DNA of 31,276 bases. Source: a virus. Below the pieces are notes generated by a model. That model did no database searches. It saw nothing but the letters and a program-made list of their open reading frames with translations, and had not been told where the DNA came from. Shown here one piece after another: positions 1 through 8,049 of the stretch. The position numbers and the translations under genes were made by a program. Position 1 is the stretch's first letter. Every line of letters begins with the position of its first letter. The stretch spans positions 1 to 31,276 of the IMG/VR virus record IMGVR_UViG_3300020469_000163, one strand, 5' to 3'.

Positions 1-2
1 CC

Positions 3-1799
3 GGCACGGCTGTCTGCAAGCTTTGGTGGGAAGAGAACGTCGAAACGCATGACGAGGTGTACAGCGGCCTGTCTGAAGGCGAGCTCCAGCAGCTCATTAC
101 TGACGACGATGTTGAGGTTCTAGAGCACACTGCTTTTGGCGCGACTGAGACAGAGCTCCTCGAGGCGAATGACGCGATGGTCGCGGCGTTACAGGATCAG
201 CAAGTCGAGGTTACGCATGAGGTGAAAATTCGCCACACGGTTCGCAAGCCCCGGTTGAAGTGGGAAGCATTACCCCCGGAAGAATTTCTGGTGAACAAGA
301 TGGCGCGGTCGCTCGATGAGAACGACCACACGTTCACGTTTGCGGCGCACCGCCAGCTCCGCACGGTCCAGTCACTGATTGACGACGGATACGACGAAAA
401 CGCGGTTATGCAAGCCAATACCTACAACGGCGATTATAATATGCTCTATGAGCAGAGATACGACGACCTCACGACGGTCACTGAGAACTTTAATGATACT
501 GATCCAAAGCAGCGCCGTGTGGAGATCTGTGAAGCTTATTTACGATGTGACTATGACGGTAGTGGAGATAAACTGCACCGCGTCACATGCCTTGGTGGTT
601 ACAGTAACACTGTCATTCTAGACATCGAGCCGTGTGAGGAATTACCGTTTGCATCGTTAACGGCAGTACCGCGTCAGCATCGTTTAATGGGGTATTCTTT
701 AGTGGATCTGGTGAAAGATCTGCAACGTGTAAAAACCAGCCTTTGGCGCGGAATGCTCAATGGTCTGTATCATTCGCTTTATCCGCGACTGATTGCCGAC
801 GAACAACGTGTCGAACTGGACGACCTGTTAAGCTCGTCGCCGAATAGTGTTATCCGCGTACAGGGATCGCCCCAGACAGCTATCCAGCCACTGGCGACCC
901 AGTGGAGTGGTGGTCAGGCTTTCCCGATGATCCAGTATATCGACGGGCAGTTGCAACGGCGTACCGGCATTACGGAAATGGCGGCCGGCCTTGACGCCAA
1001 CGTGCTTCACTCTGAAACTGCGCGAGCCGTTGACGAGCAGTCCATGGCCGCCCGGGCGCGGATAGAACTAATCGCCAGAACGATGGCCAATGGCGGTTTC
1101 AAGCGCCTGTTAATGTTGGCGTATAAAATGTTGATGAGGCATCAGGACCATGAGCGTGTCGTTAAGTTACGCGGGAAGCAGTGGGCGACTGTCGATCCTA
1201 GAACGTGGAACGCCGGTCTAATGGTCCGGGTGAACACTGCGCTTGGAACCGGCACTAAAGCGGAACAGGTTCAGAAGCTTAATTTTATCGCTCAGAAACA
1301 GGAACAGCTGATGGCTCAGATGGGCGTACAGAACCCTGTCGCGCCGTTACCTGCGTACTATCAGACGTTGCGTAAACTTGCCGAAGCGGCAGATCTCGAG
1401 CCTGACGTGTTTTTCGCCGATCCGACTATGGCGATGCAGCAACAAGCCGGCCAGCCGCCCAAGCCATCCCCTGAGCAGATGAAAATGCAGGCCGAAATGC
1501 AGCTCAAGGAAAAGGAGTCCCAGGACAAGTTAAAGGTCCAGCAACAAGAGGGACAGATGACCGCCGAGCTCGCCCGGTACAAGGCAGAGCTGGACGCGAC
1601 GTTACAGCGTGAGAGCGCCGCATTGAAAGCCGAGGTGCAACGCGAGATCGCGGCCCAGAAACTTGAGCTGGATAAAGAAATCGAGGCGAACCGGCACATG
1701 TTCCGATTGCGTGAGTTGGAAATGGAACGTGAGCTGGAACGCGAAAAAATGATCGTTGGCGCAAGGGACGGTCAGGGCAACATAAACGTGAGCGACTAA
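3..1799 (+). CDS. Phage portal protein (5' end outside the window)
   Basis: Portal proteins form the dodecameric ring at one capsid vertex through which DNA is packaged and ejected. The frame is open from base 3, and a GTG at 57 is only an internal codon, so the true start lies left of the window. The middle (about 820-1130) has the region typical of podoviral portals, with GITEMAAGLD followed by SETARAVDEQSMAARARIE and a long helical segment. The last 120 or so residues are a Q/E/K-rich coiled coil (from about 1430), also common in these portals. The stop overlaps the ATG of the next gene (TAATG), and scaffold and capsid genes follow, as expected for a head module. The family is assigned from sequence pattern and position; a search was not run. 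Confidence 0.88.
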   Translation, partial: GTAVCKLWWEENVETHDEVYSGLSEGELQQLITDDDVEVLEHTAFGATETELLEANDAMVAALQDQQVEVTHEVKIRHTVRKPRLKWEALPPEEFLVNKMARSLDENDHTFTFAAHRQLRTVQSLIDDGYDENAVMQANTYNGDYNMLYEQRYDDLTTVTENFNDTDPKQRRVEICEAYLRCDYDGSGDKLHRVTCLGGYSNTVILDIEPCEELPFASLTAVPRQHRLMGYSLVDLVKDLQRVKTSLWRGMLNGLYHSLYPRLIADEQRVELDDLLSSSPNSVIRVQGSPQTAIQPLATQWSGGQAFPMIQYIDGQLQRRTGITEMAAGLDANVLHSETARAVDEQSMAARARIELIARTMANGGFKRLLMLAYKMLMRHQDHERVVKLRGKQWATVDPRTWNAGLMVRVNTALGTGTKAEQVQKLNFIAQKQEQLMAQMGVQNPVAPLPAYYQTLRKLAEAADLEPDVFFADPTMAMQQQAGQPPKPSPEQMKMQAEMQLKEKESQDKLKVQQQEGQMTAELARYKAELDATLQRESAALKAEVQREIAAQKLELDKEIEANRHMFRLRELEMERELEREKMIVGARDGQGNINVSD

Positions 1800-1963
1800 T
1801 GGCGAAACCCGGACTATATGCGAATATTCATAAAAAAAGAGCTAGAATCAAGGCGCAAAAAGCCGCCGGCAAGACCCCCGAGAAAATGCGAAAAGTAGGA
1901 GCTAAGGGAGCTCCTACCGCCAAGGCATTTAGGAAGTCAGCCAAGACAGCGAAGAAGCGCTAA
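1799..1963 (+). CDS. Small basic protein downstream of portal
   Basis: A 54-residue, strongly basic protein starting MAKPGLYANIHKKRARIK and ending in a Lys/Arg-rich tail. The ATG overlaps the portal stop (TAATG), and its own stop overlaps the next ATG the same way, so the three genes are probably translationally coupled. I recall very similar short proteins (MAKPGLYANIH start, KGAPTAKAF near the end) next to portal genes in many marine podoviruses and other tailed phages; their function is unknown. The charge would suit nucleic acid binding or packing inside the head, but that is inference only. Confidence 0.8.
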   Translation: MAKPGLYANIHKKRARIKAQKAAGKTPEKMRKVGAKGAPTAKAFRKSAKTAKKR

Positions 1964-2220
1964 TGGCTACGCCTAGACAGGGTAAGGCTCGCGTCAAGGT
2001 TACGGCGTCGGGTAAGCGTGTAAGTTATGGACAGGCTGGCAAGGCTAAGGGCGGCGGCCCCCGGGTTCGAGCCGGGACATCTAAGGGCGACAGTTATTGT
2101 GCCAGATCGCTAGGCATCAAGAAGCGGTTGCCGGCGTCAAAAAGGAACAACCCAAACACGCCAAACAATTTGAGCAGAAAGCGCTGGAAGTGCTCTGGCG
2201 CGAAATCGAGACGCAGCTAG
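1963..2220 (+). CDS. Small basic conserved phage protein, 85 aa
   Basis: An 85-residue basic protein with a patterned N-terminus (MATPRQGKARVKVTASGKRV, then YGQAGKAKGGGPRVRAGTSKG) and a central SYCARSLGIKKRLP segment, ending in NLSRKRWKCSGAKS. The two cysteines and the final RKKW-C-GKKS-like tail are features I recall in a conserved phage family of unknown function found beside the previous protein. It starts in the TAATG overlap at 1963. Virion association or DNA binding is plausible because of the charge, but unproven. The overlapping frame at 2097-2285 is a shadow. Confidence 0.8.
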   Translation: MATPRQGKARVKVTASGKRVSYGQAGKAKGGGPRVRAGTSKGDSYCARSLGIKKRLPASKRNNPNTPNNLSRKRWKCSGAKSRRS

Positions 2221-2230
2221 GGAGAATAGA

Positions 2231-2362
2231 ATGGTGCGTAATGTGTATGGCTCAGCCCACGACGATGAGATTGCCGAGCGGCTGACTAAAGCGTTTGAGA
2301 ATGAAAAGAAGAAGCCGAAGACTAAGACTAAAACGGCTGCTAAGAAAAAAGGAAAGAAATAA
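2231..2362 (+). CDS. Very small Lys-rich protein, 43 aa
   Basis: A 43-residue ORF (MVRNVYGSAHDDEIAERLTK start) ending in a Lys/Thr tail, KKKPKTKTKTAAKKKGKK. A ribosome binding site, AGGGAGAATAG, lies just upstream, and the stop overlaps the ATG of the next gene (TAATG at 2360-2364). It is the third short basic protein in a row after the portal. No family recognised. Base composition and tight coupling with both neighbours support it being real. Confidence 0.65.
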   Translation: MVRNVYGSAHDDEIAERLTKAFENEKKKPKTKTKTAAKKKGKK

Positions 2363-2952
2363 TGGCCCTCAATATCGATGGTATCAGCCTCACACCGATC
2401 CAGTCTGGCTTCAATCCCGACTACTCGATCATTCGCCCGGAGTATGGCGGCGCCGGTCTTCTGGACGACGGTAATAGCCCGGAGTATCGCGACCTAATCA
2501 ACAACTTTGCTGGCGGTATACTGAACGGCTATCAGGTGATTGATAATCAGGTTGTACCAATCAACCCGTCTGGCATTTACACCGGGTCTGGCATGGGCAA
2601 CGACCCCAACATGTCAATGGAAGACGAAGGCGGTGACGGCGCATTTACCATTATGGATCTTATGGATTTTCAAACTGCCATGGGTCAGGCTAATTTTGGC
2701 AATCAGGACCCGGTGTCTGCGTTCCAGATGTTTGAGGATAAAGGCAAAGGCACATTTGATATACGAGCCGGTTCACCTTATTCCAATCTGCTCTTTGGCG
2801 TTAACGAGATGGGCGAGCGGGTTCCTCTTAATATGGCTGTCGATAAGAGGGGGAATCAATTATCACCCCAACTAGTCAGAAACCGTATTAAATCATCGTT
2901 TAGTTTAATCGACGAGTCAGGTGGTGATGGTGGCGGTGACGGTGGAGACTGA
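2362..2952 (+). CDS. Hypothetical head-region protein, 196 aa
   Basis: A 196-residue acidic protein starting MALNIDGISLTPIQSGFNPD, rich in Gly, Asp and Asn, with a low-complexity GGDGGGDGGD C-terminus. It has no signal peptide, no clear transmembrane segment and no motif I can name. The ATG overlaps the stop of the preceding small basic gene, and its 3' end overlaps the next gene by about 26 bases. Its place between portal and scaffold suggests a head or DNA-packing accessory role, which is inference from position only. Confidence 0.72.
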   Translation: MALNIDGISLTPIQSGFNPDYSIIRPEYGGAGLLDDGNSPEYRDLINNFAGGILNGYQVIDNQVVPINPSGIYTGSGMGNDPNMSMEDEGGDGAFTIMDLMDFQTAMGQANFGNQDPVSAFQMFEDKGKGTFDIRAGSPYSNLLFGVNEMGERVPLNMAVDKRGNQLSPQLVRNRIKSSFSLIDESGGDGGGDGGD

Positions 2953-3220
2953 TAGATCCCCCGAGTGGACAGCTGCCGACGCGACACGGTTAATAAATGA
3001 CCCTGTATTAAAAGAATGCTTTGACGCCTATGAGAAGGCGTTAGTCGAGCGCGCTATTGAGGCCCCTGCCCGGGACGACGACGCTCGCACCCGGTGCATG
3101 ATGGCGATCCAAACATTACGGCGAGTGAAAAAAAATCTAGACCGATTGATATTCGACGGCAAGTCTGCCGCGATGCAGGCCGCTGATAATATCGCCACGG
3201 GCGAGGATCAGTGGAGTTAA
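2927..3220 (+). CDS. Hypothetical helical protein between portal and scaffold
   Basis: A protein of about 97 residues, mostly alpha-helical and charged, with VLKECFDAYEKALVERAIEA and RCMMAIQTLRRVKKNLDRLI as its most regular stretches. I chose ATG 2927; an in-frame GTG at 2921 or 2936 is possible, because the region is a run of GTG/ATG codons within the Gly-rich tail of the upstream gene. I recall similar short proteins in the portal-scaffold interval of related phages, with no known role. A gap of 48 bases then leads to the scaffold gene. Confidence 0.72.
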   Translation: MVAVTVETDRSPEWTAADATRLINDPVLKECFDAYEKALVERAIEAPARDDDARTRCMMAIQTLRRVKKNLDRLIFDGKSAAMQAADNIATGEDQWS

Positions 3221-3268
3221 CGTAACCGAGGATAAGCCGGTACGGCCCCTCTTTCCAAAGGATAATAA

Positions 3269-4204
3269 ATGAGTGACGAAACAGTCCTTTCCGACGAGGA
3301 AAGGTTTGAAAGCCTTTTGGCGGCTGAAGAGCAACCAGAAGCCGAGGTCCCAGTGGATGCTGGGGAAACCGTCGAAGAAGAAACTGAGGAGCTTGAAGGC
3401 GAAGAGCTGGAAGCTTCTGAAGACCAATTGGATGACGAAGAGACGACCGAAGAGGAACCTGAGCCCGAGGAACCCGCAGACGACGGCGTGATTGAATTTA
3501 CGCTTCAGAACGGGGAAACCATTCGGACCACGAAGGATGATTTGGCTGGTAGCTACTTACGACAATCCGATTACACGCGAAAGACACAAGAGTTGGCTTC
3601 CGAAAGGAGAGACTTTGAAGCCCAGAAAGTAGAGGTTGAGAATTATCTTCGTGAGCAGATAAATCAAGTTACTCAACTGCAACAAGCTGAACCTGACGAA
3701 AATTATTGGGCAGCCCTCTATGAAGAGGACCCGATTGGCGCTCCGAAAATTGAACGCGATTATCGTGTTCAGAAGGAACAGCGAGACAGATTGATTAACG
3801 AACAGAATCAACGGCAACAACAAATGTTTCAGCAAAAGGTGCAATCAGAGGCGCAGCAACTGCCCAACCTGATACCTGCTTGGTCTGACGCAGATGTTAA
3901 GGCCCGAGAGACTGGCGAGCTAAGCCGGTTCCTTGTTGGACAAGGGTTCGCCCCCCAAGATGTGAACATGGTATCGGACGCAAAGCTTGTACACATGCTG
4001 TACAAAGGCATGCGAATGATACAGCTTGAGACAAATGCTCCAAAGGTCGTGAATAAAAAAGTGGTCGGCAAACCCAAGGTGATTAAACCTAATGCCGCCT
4101 CACCTAAACGACGACCTCGGTCGGAAATAGCCAAAGCTAGTGAAAGCGCGAGATCAACCCAAACCAATGAGGCTTGGGCTGACGTTTTCGAGAAAATCTT
4201 GTAA
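3269..4204 (+). CDS. Capsid scaffolding protein
   Basis: A 311-residue protein with the usual scaffold layout. A very acidic N-terminal third (runs of Glu and Asp, residues about 10-70) is followed by FTLQNGETIRTTKDDLAGSY and YTRKTQELASERRDF, then a Gln-rich coiled coil, and a basic C-terminal segment (KKVVGKPKVIKPNAASPKRR) that in scaffolds often contacts the coat protein. A good ribosome binding site (AAAGGATAATAA) precedes the ATG. It sits directly before the major capsid gene. It should direct procapsid assembly and then leave the head. The assignment rests on composition, the QNGE...YTRK pattern and position. Confidence 0.85.
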   Translation: MSDETVLSDEERFESLLAAEEQPEAEVPVDAGETVEEETEELEGEELEASEDQLDDEETTEEEPEPEEPADDGVIEFTLQNGETIRTTKDDLAGSYLRQSDYTRKTQELASERRDFEAQKVEVENYLREQINQVTQLQQAEPDENYWAALYEEDPIGAPKIERDYRVQKEQRDRLINEQNQRQQQMFQQKVQSEAQQLPNLIPAWSDADVKARETGELSRFLVGQGFAPQDVNMVSDAKLVHMLYKGMRMIQLETNAPKVVNKKVVGKPKVIKPNAASPKRRPRSEIAKASESARSTQTNEAWADVFEKIL

Positions 4205-4224
4205 CTAGCTATGAGGAAAAAACA

Positions 4225-4575
4225 ATGGCTACTCCAGCGAATACAGTCATTGAGTCAACGCGAGTAAATCGCGAGGAGTCAGTGCAAAATACGATTCGAG
4301 ATATATCTCCTCTCGATACCCCCATGTTAACCATGGCTAAAGAAGTCAAACTTACTGCTCGGTATTCGGAATTTTTGACGGATGCGCTTTCCGCAGTGGA
4401 TGCTTCCAATGCCCACCTTGATGGTGACAATGATACGATTGCTGCAAGTCCAGCAGTCACCAGACTCGCTAACAGAACACAGATCGTTAAAAAGACTGCC
4501 GCCGTTAGTGGAACTACTGAAGCCGTAAACTTATATGGTACAAAATCAGAATTAGCGTACCAGATGGCCAAGCGT
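4225..4575 (+). CDS. Major capsid protein, exon 1
   Basis: First 117 codons of the major capsid protein, which builds the icosahedral shell. The start MATPANTVIESTRVNREESV with NTIRDISPLDTPM is typical of the capsid proteins of such podoviruses. Reading continues to TKSELAYQMAKR (CGT at 4573-4575); homologues as I recall them run straight on from MAKR into a KELKRD-type helix. Here the frame enters a 261-nt insert and meets TAG at 4597, so an unspliced message gives only a 124-residue fragment. The missing continuation is at 4837. Exon 1 ends in T, as a group I 5' splice site needs. Ribosome binding site TGAGGAAAAAACA precedes the ATG. Confidence 0.9.
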
Positions 4576-4836
4576 TATTCTATGAGCGCAGCCGCGTAGC
4601 GATACGCGGTTAAAAATACTGGGTGAATTGCTGGAAAGCCTAAGTCGAAAGATAAGGTAATCAGCAGCCAAGCTATCACATGATAGAAGGTTCAACGACT
4701 ATCCGAGAGGAGTACAACCTAAGTAGGTTGGAAGCGCCCAGCATCTCTATGAGATGATGATATAGTCTCAACTCGTATCCGAAAGGTCGAGCTACGAAAG
4801 TAGGTTTTGGCGTAACGAGCCAATGCAAAGATATTG
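4576..4836 (+). ncRNA. Group I self-splicing intron (IA-like) in the major capsid gene
   Basis: A 261-nt insert with the full set of group I pairings found by eye. P1: exon GCGT 4572-4575 with GCGC 4586-4589 (U.G at the splice site). P2: 4592-4598/4603-4609, GCGA loop. P3: 4619-4625/4735-4741. P4: 4629-4633/4662-4666. P5: GCCT 4638-4641/AGGT 4655-4658. P6: 4673-4677/4682-4686. P7: GACTAT 4697-4702/ATAGTC 4762-4767. P8: 4742-4747/4751-4756. P9: 4772-4775/4788-4791 with a GAAA loop. A GAAA hairpin (4792-4803) and a TTGGC/GCCAA hairpin (4807-4823) follow. The terminal G is 4836. Extra stems between P7 and the 3' strand of P3 (CC-GAGA-GG at 4703-4710 and CAACC/GGTTG at 4715-4730) match P7.1/P7.2 of subgroup IA. 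It carries no homing endonuclease ORF. Confidence 0.93.
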
Positions 4837-5478
4837 TCTAAGGAACTAAAACGAGACATGGAAACCATTATGATGGGCAAGCAGGCATCGACTGCCGGCT
4901 CAGCATCAGCGGCTGCAAAGCTCGGAGCTCTACAGGGCTACATGAGTGCAGGCATTGGTAACATTGTCTATTCTGGCGCAAAAGGCTCGGCTACCACACC
5001 GGGTTGGAGCGGTGGTAACACTGGTGCAATTGTAAATCCATCTGCAACTGCAGCACTAGATGAGACTAAGTTCAAAAGTCTTGTGAAGCTCTGCTATGAC
5101 AACGGCGCAGAAAACGCCGACGTGTTCATGGTTGGATCTTTTAACAGGCAGAAGGCAAGTCAGTTTCAGGGAATCGCAGATTTATACCGGGAAACTAACA
5201 CTCGTCCTACTGCTTCGATACTCGGGACCGCGTCGGTCTATATTTCCGACTTTTCAGGACCCGCCGGGATCAAGATAGTAAGTAACAGGTTCCAGTCTTC
5301 GGACGTTGGAATGCTGATCGACATGGACATGGTCCAAGTCGGTTTCTTGAGACCATACACAAGCTATGAGTTGGCTAAAACCGGGGATTCAACTGCTCGC
5401 AGTTTAGTTGCGGAATTCAGTATTCTGCCGATTTCACCCGAAAGTCACGGTAAGATTGTTGGCTTAACTGTAGCCTAA
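4837..5478 (+). CDS. Major capsid protein, exon 2
   Basis: The C-terminal 213 residues of the major capsid protein, beginning SKELKRDMETIMMGKQAST. The frame is also open from a TTG at 4834, but that codon ends in the intron's terminal G and has no ribosome binding site, so this is not an independent gene. Joined to exon 1 at a codon boundary it gives MAKR-SKELKRD and a 330-residue protein, a normal size for this family. Typical capsid features include GNIVYSGAKGSATTPGWSG, KLCYDNGAENADVFMVG, the SVYISDFSGPAGIKIVSNR strand region and the late FLRPYTSYELAKTGDS segment. A perfect intrinsic terminator follows at once. Confidence 0.9.
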   Translation, partial: SKELKRDMETIMMGKQASTAGSASAAAKLGALQGYMSAGIGNIVYSGAKGSATTPGWSGGNTGAIVNPSATAALDETKFKSLVKLCYDNGAENADVFMVGSFNRQKASQFQGIADLYRETNTRPTASILGTASVYISDFSGPAGIKIVSNRFQSSDVGMLIDMDMVQVGFLRPYTSYELAKTGDSTARSLVAEFSILPISPESHGKIVGLTVA

Positions 5479-5488
5479 ATCGAATGGT

Positions 5489-5515
5489 GAGGGGGAGCGA
5501 TCCCCCTCGCTTTTT
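5489..5515 (+). terminator. Rho-independent terminator after the capsid gene
   Basis: An 8-bp perfect stem, GAGGGGGA (5489-5496) with TCCCCCTC (5501-5508), closed by a GCGA tetraloop and followed by GC and five T. It lies 10 bases after the capsid stop and just before the ribosome binding site of the next gene. It probably limits transcription of downstream tail genes relative to the highly expressed capsid gene. Confidence 0.88.
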
Positions 5516-5529
5516 CAAGGGAGATGAAT

Positions 5530-5874
5530 ATGGAAAAGTGGAGACCTCTGGACGAGGACAACACTAAGGTCGAGTTGTTCTATTACGACGACGACACGCA
5601 GACCCAACACGTTAAAACCGTGTACAAACACACCGACGTTATTGTCGATGCGAATAAAGCGATACAGGGAACGCAGGCAGGCCGAGACGCCGAGAACCAT
5701 TTCTGGGAAGTGGCGCGGATACCGCCAAGCATACAGCACCTTTGGCTGAAGGAAGGCCTAGACATTTACAACCGCGAGCATGGCGCCCGGTTGATGAAAA
5801 AGCTCGATGACCCGGAGTGGAAATATCTAAGGGTGCAGACTGGCAGAATAGGCAATAGATCAGGTCACATATGA
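5530..5874 (+). CDS. Conserved hypothetical protein after the capsid gene
   Basis: A 114-residue soluble protein, MEKWRPLDEDNTKVELFYYD at the start and a WLKEGLDIYNREHGARLMKK region followed by LDDPEWKYLRVQTGRI. I recall proteins with this last pattern (a short domain ending in a DP-x-YRYLRT-like stretch) directly downstream of capsid genes in marine phages; their function is not known to me. I chose ATG 5530 because the ribosome binding site AAGGGAG at 5517-5523 is spaced correctly for it, while an ATG at 5524 abuts that site. The stop overlaps the next ATG (ATGA). Confidence 0.75.
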   Translation: MEKWRPLDEDNTKVELFYYDDDTQTQHVKTVYKHTDVIVDANKAIQGTQAGRDAENHFWEVARIPPSIQHLWLKEGLDIYNREHGARLMKKLDDPEWKYLRVQTGRIGNRSGHI

Positions 5875-7181
5875 ACATCATTGAACATCTTGACGAGGAG
5901 CTTTCGTACAATACTGAAGACTGGCTCTCTGCAACAAAGCTGGGCGCGGCCTATTTGAAAATGGGCAAACTGAGCCACGCATATGCATTTACGGCCATGG
6001 CTCTAGGGATCGAGCAGAACGCGATCACGTTAATCGAAACTGGCCGCGTGTTATCGGCCATGGGGCGTTGGAAAGAGGCGCTTAGTTTTTTCGAGGCAGC
6101 GGCTGACAAGGACCCAAAGAATATAGAGGCGGCGAATAACGCGGCCCTAGCCCACCTTAACCTTGGCGACCATGACAAGGGCGCCGAGTGGCTAATGCGC
6201 CCATTTACTAAAATGAGCAAGAAGGAATACGACGCAGCTGATACACGCGAGCTCGACTGGAACTGGTCGTTTGTGCATCTGGCCCGGGGCGACTATCGCA
6301 AGGGCTGGGCGGCGTGGAATAAAGGCGAAGGTCATGGCGACAGAGTGCCGCGTCATACATACCTGCCACGATGGCGCCCTGGGGATGAGGGCGGCGTGGT
6401 CTTTTATGGCGAACAGGGGCTGGGCGATCAGATTATGTTTGCCGAGTGTTTATACGATGCAGTGGGTGACGTGAAAGGCCCGTCGGTTGTTGAGGTTGAC
6501 CAGCGCTTGGCTGGCTTGTTTCAGAGATCATTCCCGGATCAGCAAGTCATGGGAACATTGAATAAAGAGGACGCCGGCTGGAAGGCGCCAGCTGGTAGCG
6601 GTCGCATACCATTAGGATCACTGCCTGAGTATTATCGACCGTCAGGAGCGAGCTACCGGGGGCATCCCTATTTGTTGGCGTGTCCCGATCGCAAGTTAAT
6701 GATGAGACAGCTGCTCGGCTCGATGGGCAAGCAGCAGAAAATCGGCATTAGCTGGACTGGCGGTTTGAGAAACACTGGCGGCGTTGATCGCTCGCATGAA
6801 TTAAAAAAGTTGATGGCAAGTTTCAAACGTATCGACGCTAAATTTGTTTCGCTTGAACACACACATTTTGATATTCCAGAACAACACGGCGTCAAGGCGT
6901 TTGATTACATCACCGGCAGAGAGTTGGACTACGATAATACAGCGGCACTAGTCAGCGAGCTGGACCTCGTTGTCAGCGTCCCTAATACGGTCGTTCATCT
7001 TGCCGGCGCTCTTGGCGTTCAGACGTTGGTCCTGGGGTCTAAGGCGCCAAGCTACTGTCACACGGTAATGAATTTACCGCTCTATAATTCGGTTGAAACG
7101 CTAAACGATTGGACCCCCGCCACGGCGGCCAAACGCATAAAGGATAAGCTTGATGGCATTGTCAAATTACGGCGAGCTTAA
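5871..7181 (+). CDS. TPR-repeat protein with glycosyltransferase-like (GT-B/GT9-type) domain
   Basis: A 436-residue protein in two parts. Residues about 5-125 contain tetratricopeptide-type helix pairs (LGAAYLKMGKLSHAYAFTAM; MGRWKEALSFFEAAADKDPK; AALAHLNLGDHDKGAEWL). From about residue 170 it resembles the GT-B fold proteins related to ADP-heptose transferases: a first nucleotide-fold start (VVFYGEQGLGDQIMFAECL), a second domain starting KIGISWTGGL, and the late DLVVSVPNTVVHLAGALGV motif, which corresponds to the sugar-nucleotide-binding D-x2-x-x-D/N-T-x-x-x-H-x-A-G-A pattern of that group. It may glycosylate a virion or host surface component, or have lost catalysis. It overlaps both neighbours. 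Confidence 0.75.
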   Translation: MNIIEHLDEELSYNTEDWLSATKLGAAYLKMGKLSHAYAFTAMALGIEQNAITLIETGRVLSAMGRWKEALSFFEAAADKDPKNIEAANNAALAHLNLGDHDKGAEWLMRPFTKMSKKEYDAADTRELDWNWSFVHLARGDYRKGWAAWNKGEGHGDRVPRHTYLPRWRPGDEGGVVFYGEQGLGDQIMFAECLYDAVGDVKGPSVVEVDQRLAGLFQRSFPDQQVMGTLNKEDAGWKAPAGSGRIPLGSLPEYYRPSGASYRGHPYLLACPDRKLMMRQLLGSMGKQQKIGISWTGGLRNTGGVDRSHELKKLMASFKRIDAKFVSLEHTHFDIPEQHGVKAFDYITGRELDYDNTAALVSELDLVVSVPNTVVHLAGALGVQTLVLGSKAPSYCHTVMNLPLYNSVETLNDWTPATAAKRIKDKLDGIVKLRRA

Positions 7182-7782
7182 AGCGTCAATCGCTGACACG
7201 CTTAATCGTACAGATATGGATAATCAGATTAAAGATTCGATTGCTCTATGCGATGCGATGATTAATCGCGACCCTAAATATTTTAACCGAAGAATGGAGA
7301 CGACCGCCACGTTAACATTTGACGCGGCTGGCGAGGCTTCGTTACCGGCTGACTATATCGCGGCTCGCACGGTTGTTTTTCAATCGAGCCCAAAGAGCAA
7401 TCTGACGTTTTTATCGGCGAGCGCATTTGACACTTTGTACACGACGAGCACTGCCGGCCTGCCGATCAATTACACAATCCTTGGCGAAAAGTTAAAAGCC
7501 GGCCCAGTGCCTAATAGCGCTAGTGGAGCGGTGCTACGATACTACCAGAGGATTACGGCGTTATCTGCCGACAGCGATACGAACTGGTTGTTAACATATT
7601 ACCCGGACATTTACTTGTACGGCAGTCTCGTTCATACGGCGCCATATCTGGGCGAAGACGCAAGACTTCAGACATGGTTTGGATTGCTAGACCGGGCGTC
7701 GGCTGAGTTGGCTGGCGAAGATTCCCGGGCTCGCTTTTCGGGCGCTCCTGTAGCACCTAGCGTGAACGTGACCATCGTATGA
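7153..7782 (+). CDS. Head-tail adaptor protein (SU10-adaptor-like)
   Basis: A 209-residue protein beginning MALSNYGELKASIADTLNRT. The N-terminal helix (a short disordered start, then SYGELKxxIAxxLNR-like), the central strand region with TFDAAGEASLPADYIAARTV and the C-terminal LRYYQRI...NWLLTYYPDIYLYGSL...APYLGED...LQTWF series match the adaptor family named after phage SU10. Such proteins sit under the portal and connect it to the tail nozzle. ATG 7153 is chosen over the TTG at 7150. It overlaps the glycosyltransferase-like gene by 29 bases. Confidence 0.8.
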   Translation: MALSNYGELKASIADTLNRTDMDNQIKDSIALCDAMINRDPKYFNRRMETTATLTFDAAGEASLPADYIAARTVVFQSSPKSNLTFLSASAFDTLYTTSTAGLPINYTILGEKLKAGPVPNSASGAVLRYYQRITALSADSDTNWLLTYYPDIYLYGSLVHTAPYLGEDARLQTWFGLLDRASAELAGEDSRARFSGAPVAPSVNVTIV

Positions 7783-8048
7783 TACCTAACCCGGAAGTTC
7801 ACAGAGAGTGGAGCGGTTGGGCTCGAGCCGTACAGCAAATATTGACGCCGATGTTGCAGAGCTTAGAGGTGTCATTTTTTCGGCAGGGCAACGTCTTGTC
7901 GGTGGCCCGATATGCTGTAGCCGGTCTCCCTTCGGCTGCGAACTCGGGCCAAATAATTTATGTGACAAATGAAACTGGGGGAGCGGTGCTCGCGTTTAGC
8001 GACGGCACTAATTGGCGACGTGTAACTGACCGAGCGATTGTGAGTTAA
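7779..8048 (+). CDS. Small tail-associated protein, 89 aa
   Basis: An 89-residue protein whose C-terminal half, LPSAANSGQIIYVTNETGGA followed by VLAFSDGTNWRRVTDRAIVS, is the short motif often found at tail-fibre or collar proteins (a small beta unit of the form PSA..GQI.YVTNETGGAV.AFSDGT.WRR..D). Its ATG overlaps the adaptor's stop, and the fibre gene starts 2 bases after its stop. It is probably a virion component at the tail, from context and motif. No enzyme motif is present. Confidence 0.7.
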   Translation: MIPNPEVHREWSGWARAVQQILTPMLQSLEVSFFRQGNVLSVARYAVAGLPSAANSGQIIYVTNETGGAVLAFSDGTNWRRVTDRAIVS

Positions 8049-8049
8049 A

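Noticed and set aside
4834-5478. Independent gene starting at TTG 4834, with the capsid gene split into two ORFs or a frameshifted pseudogene
   Set aside because: The two parts join cleanly at a codon boundary around a foldable group I intron. There is no ribosome binding site for the TTG, and a frameshift cannot explain 261 intervening bases.
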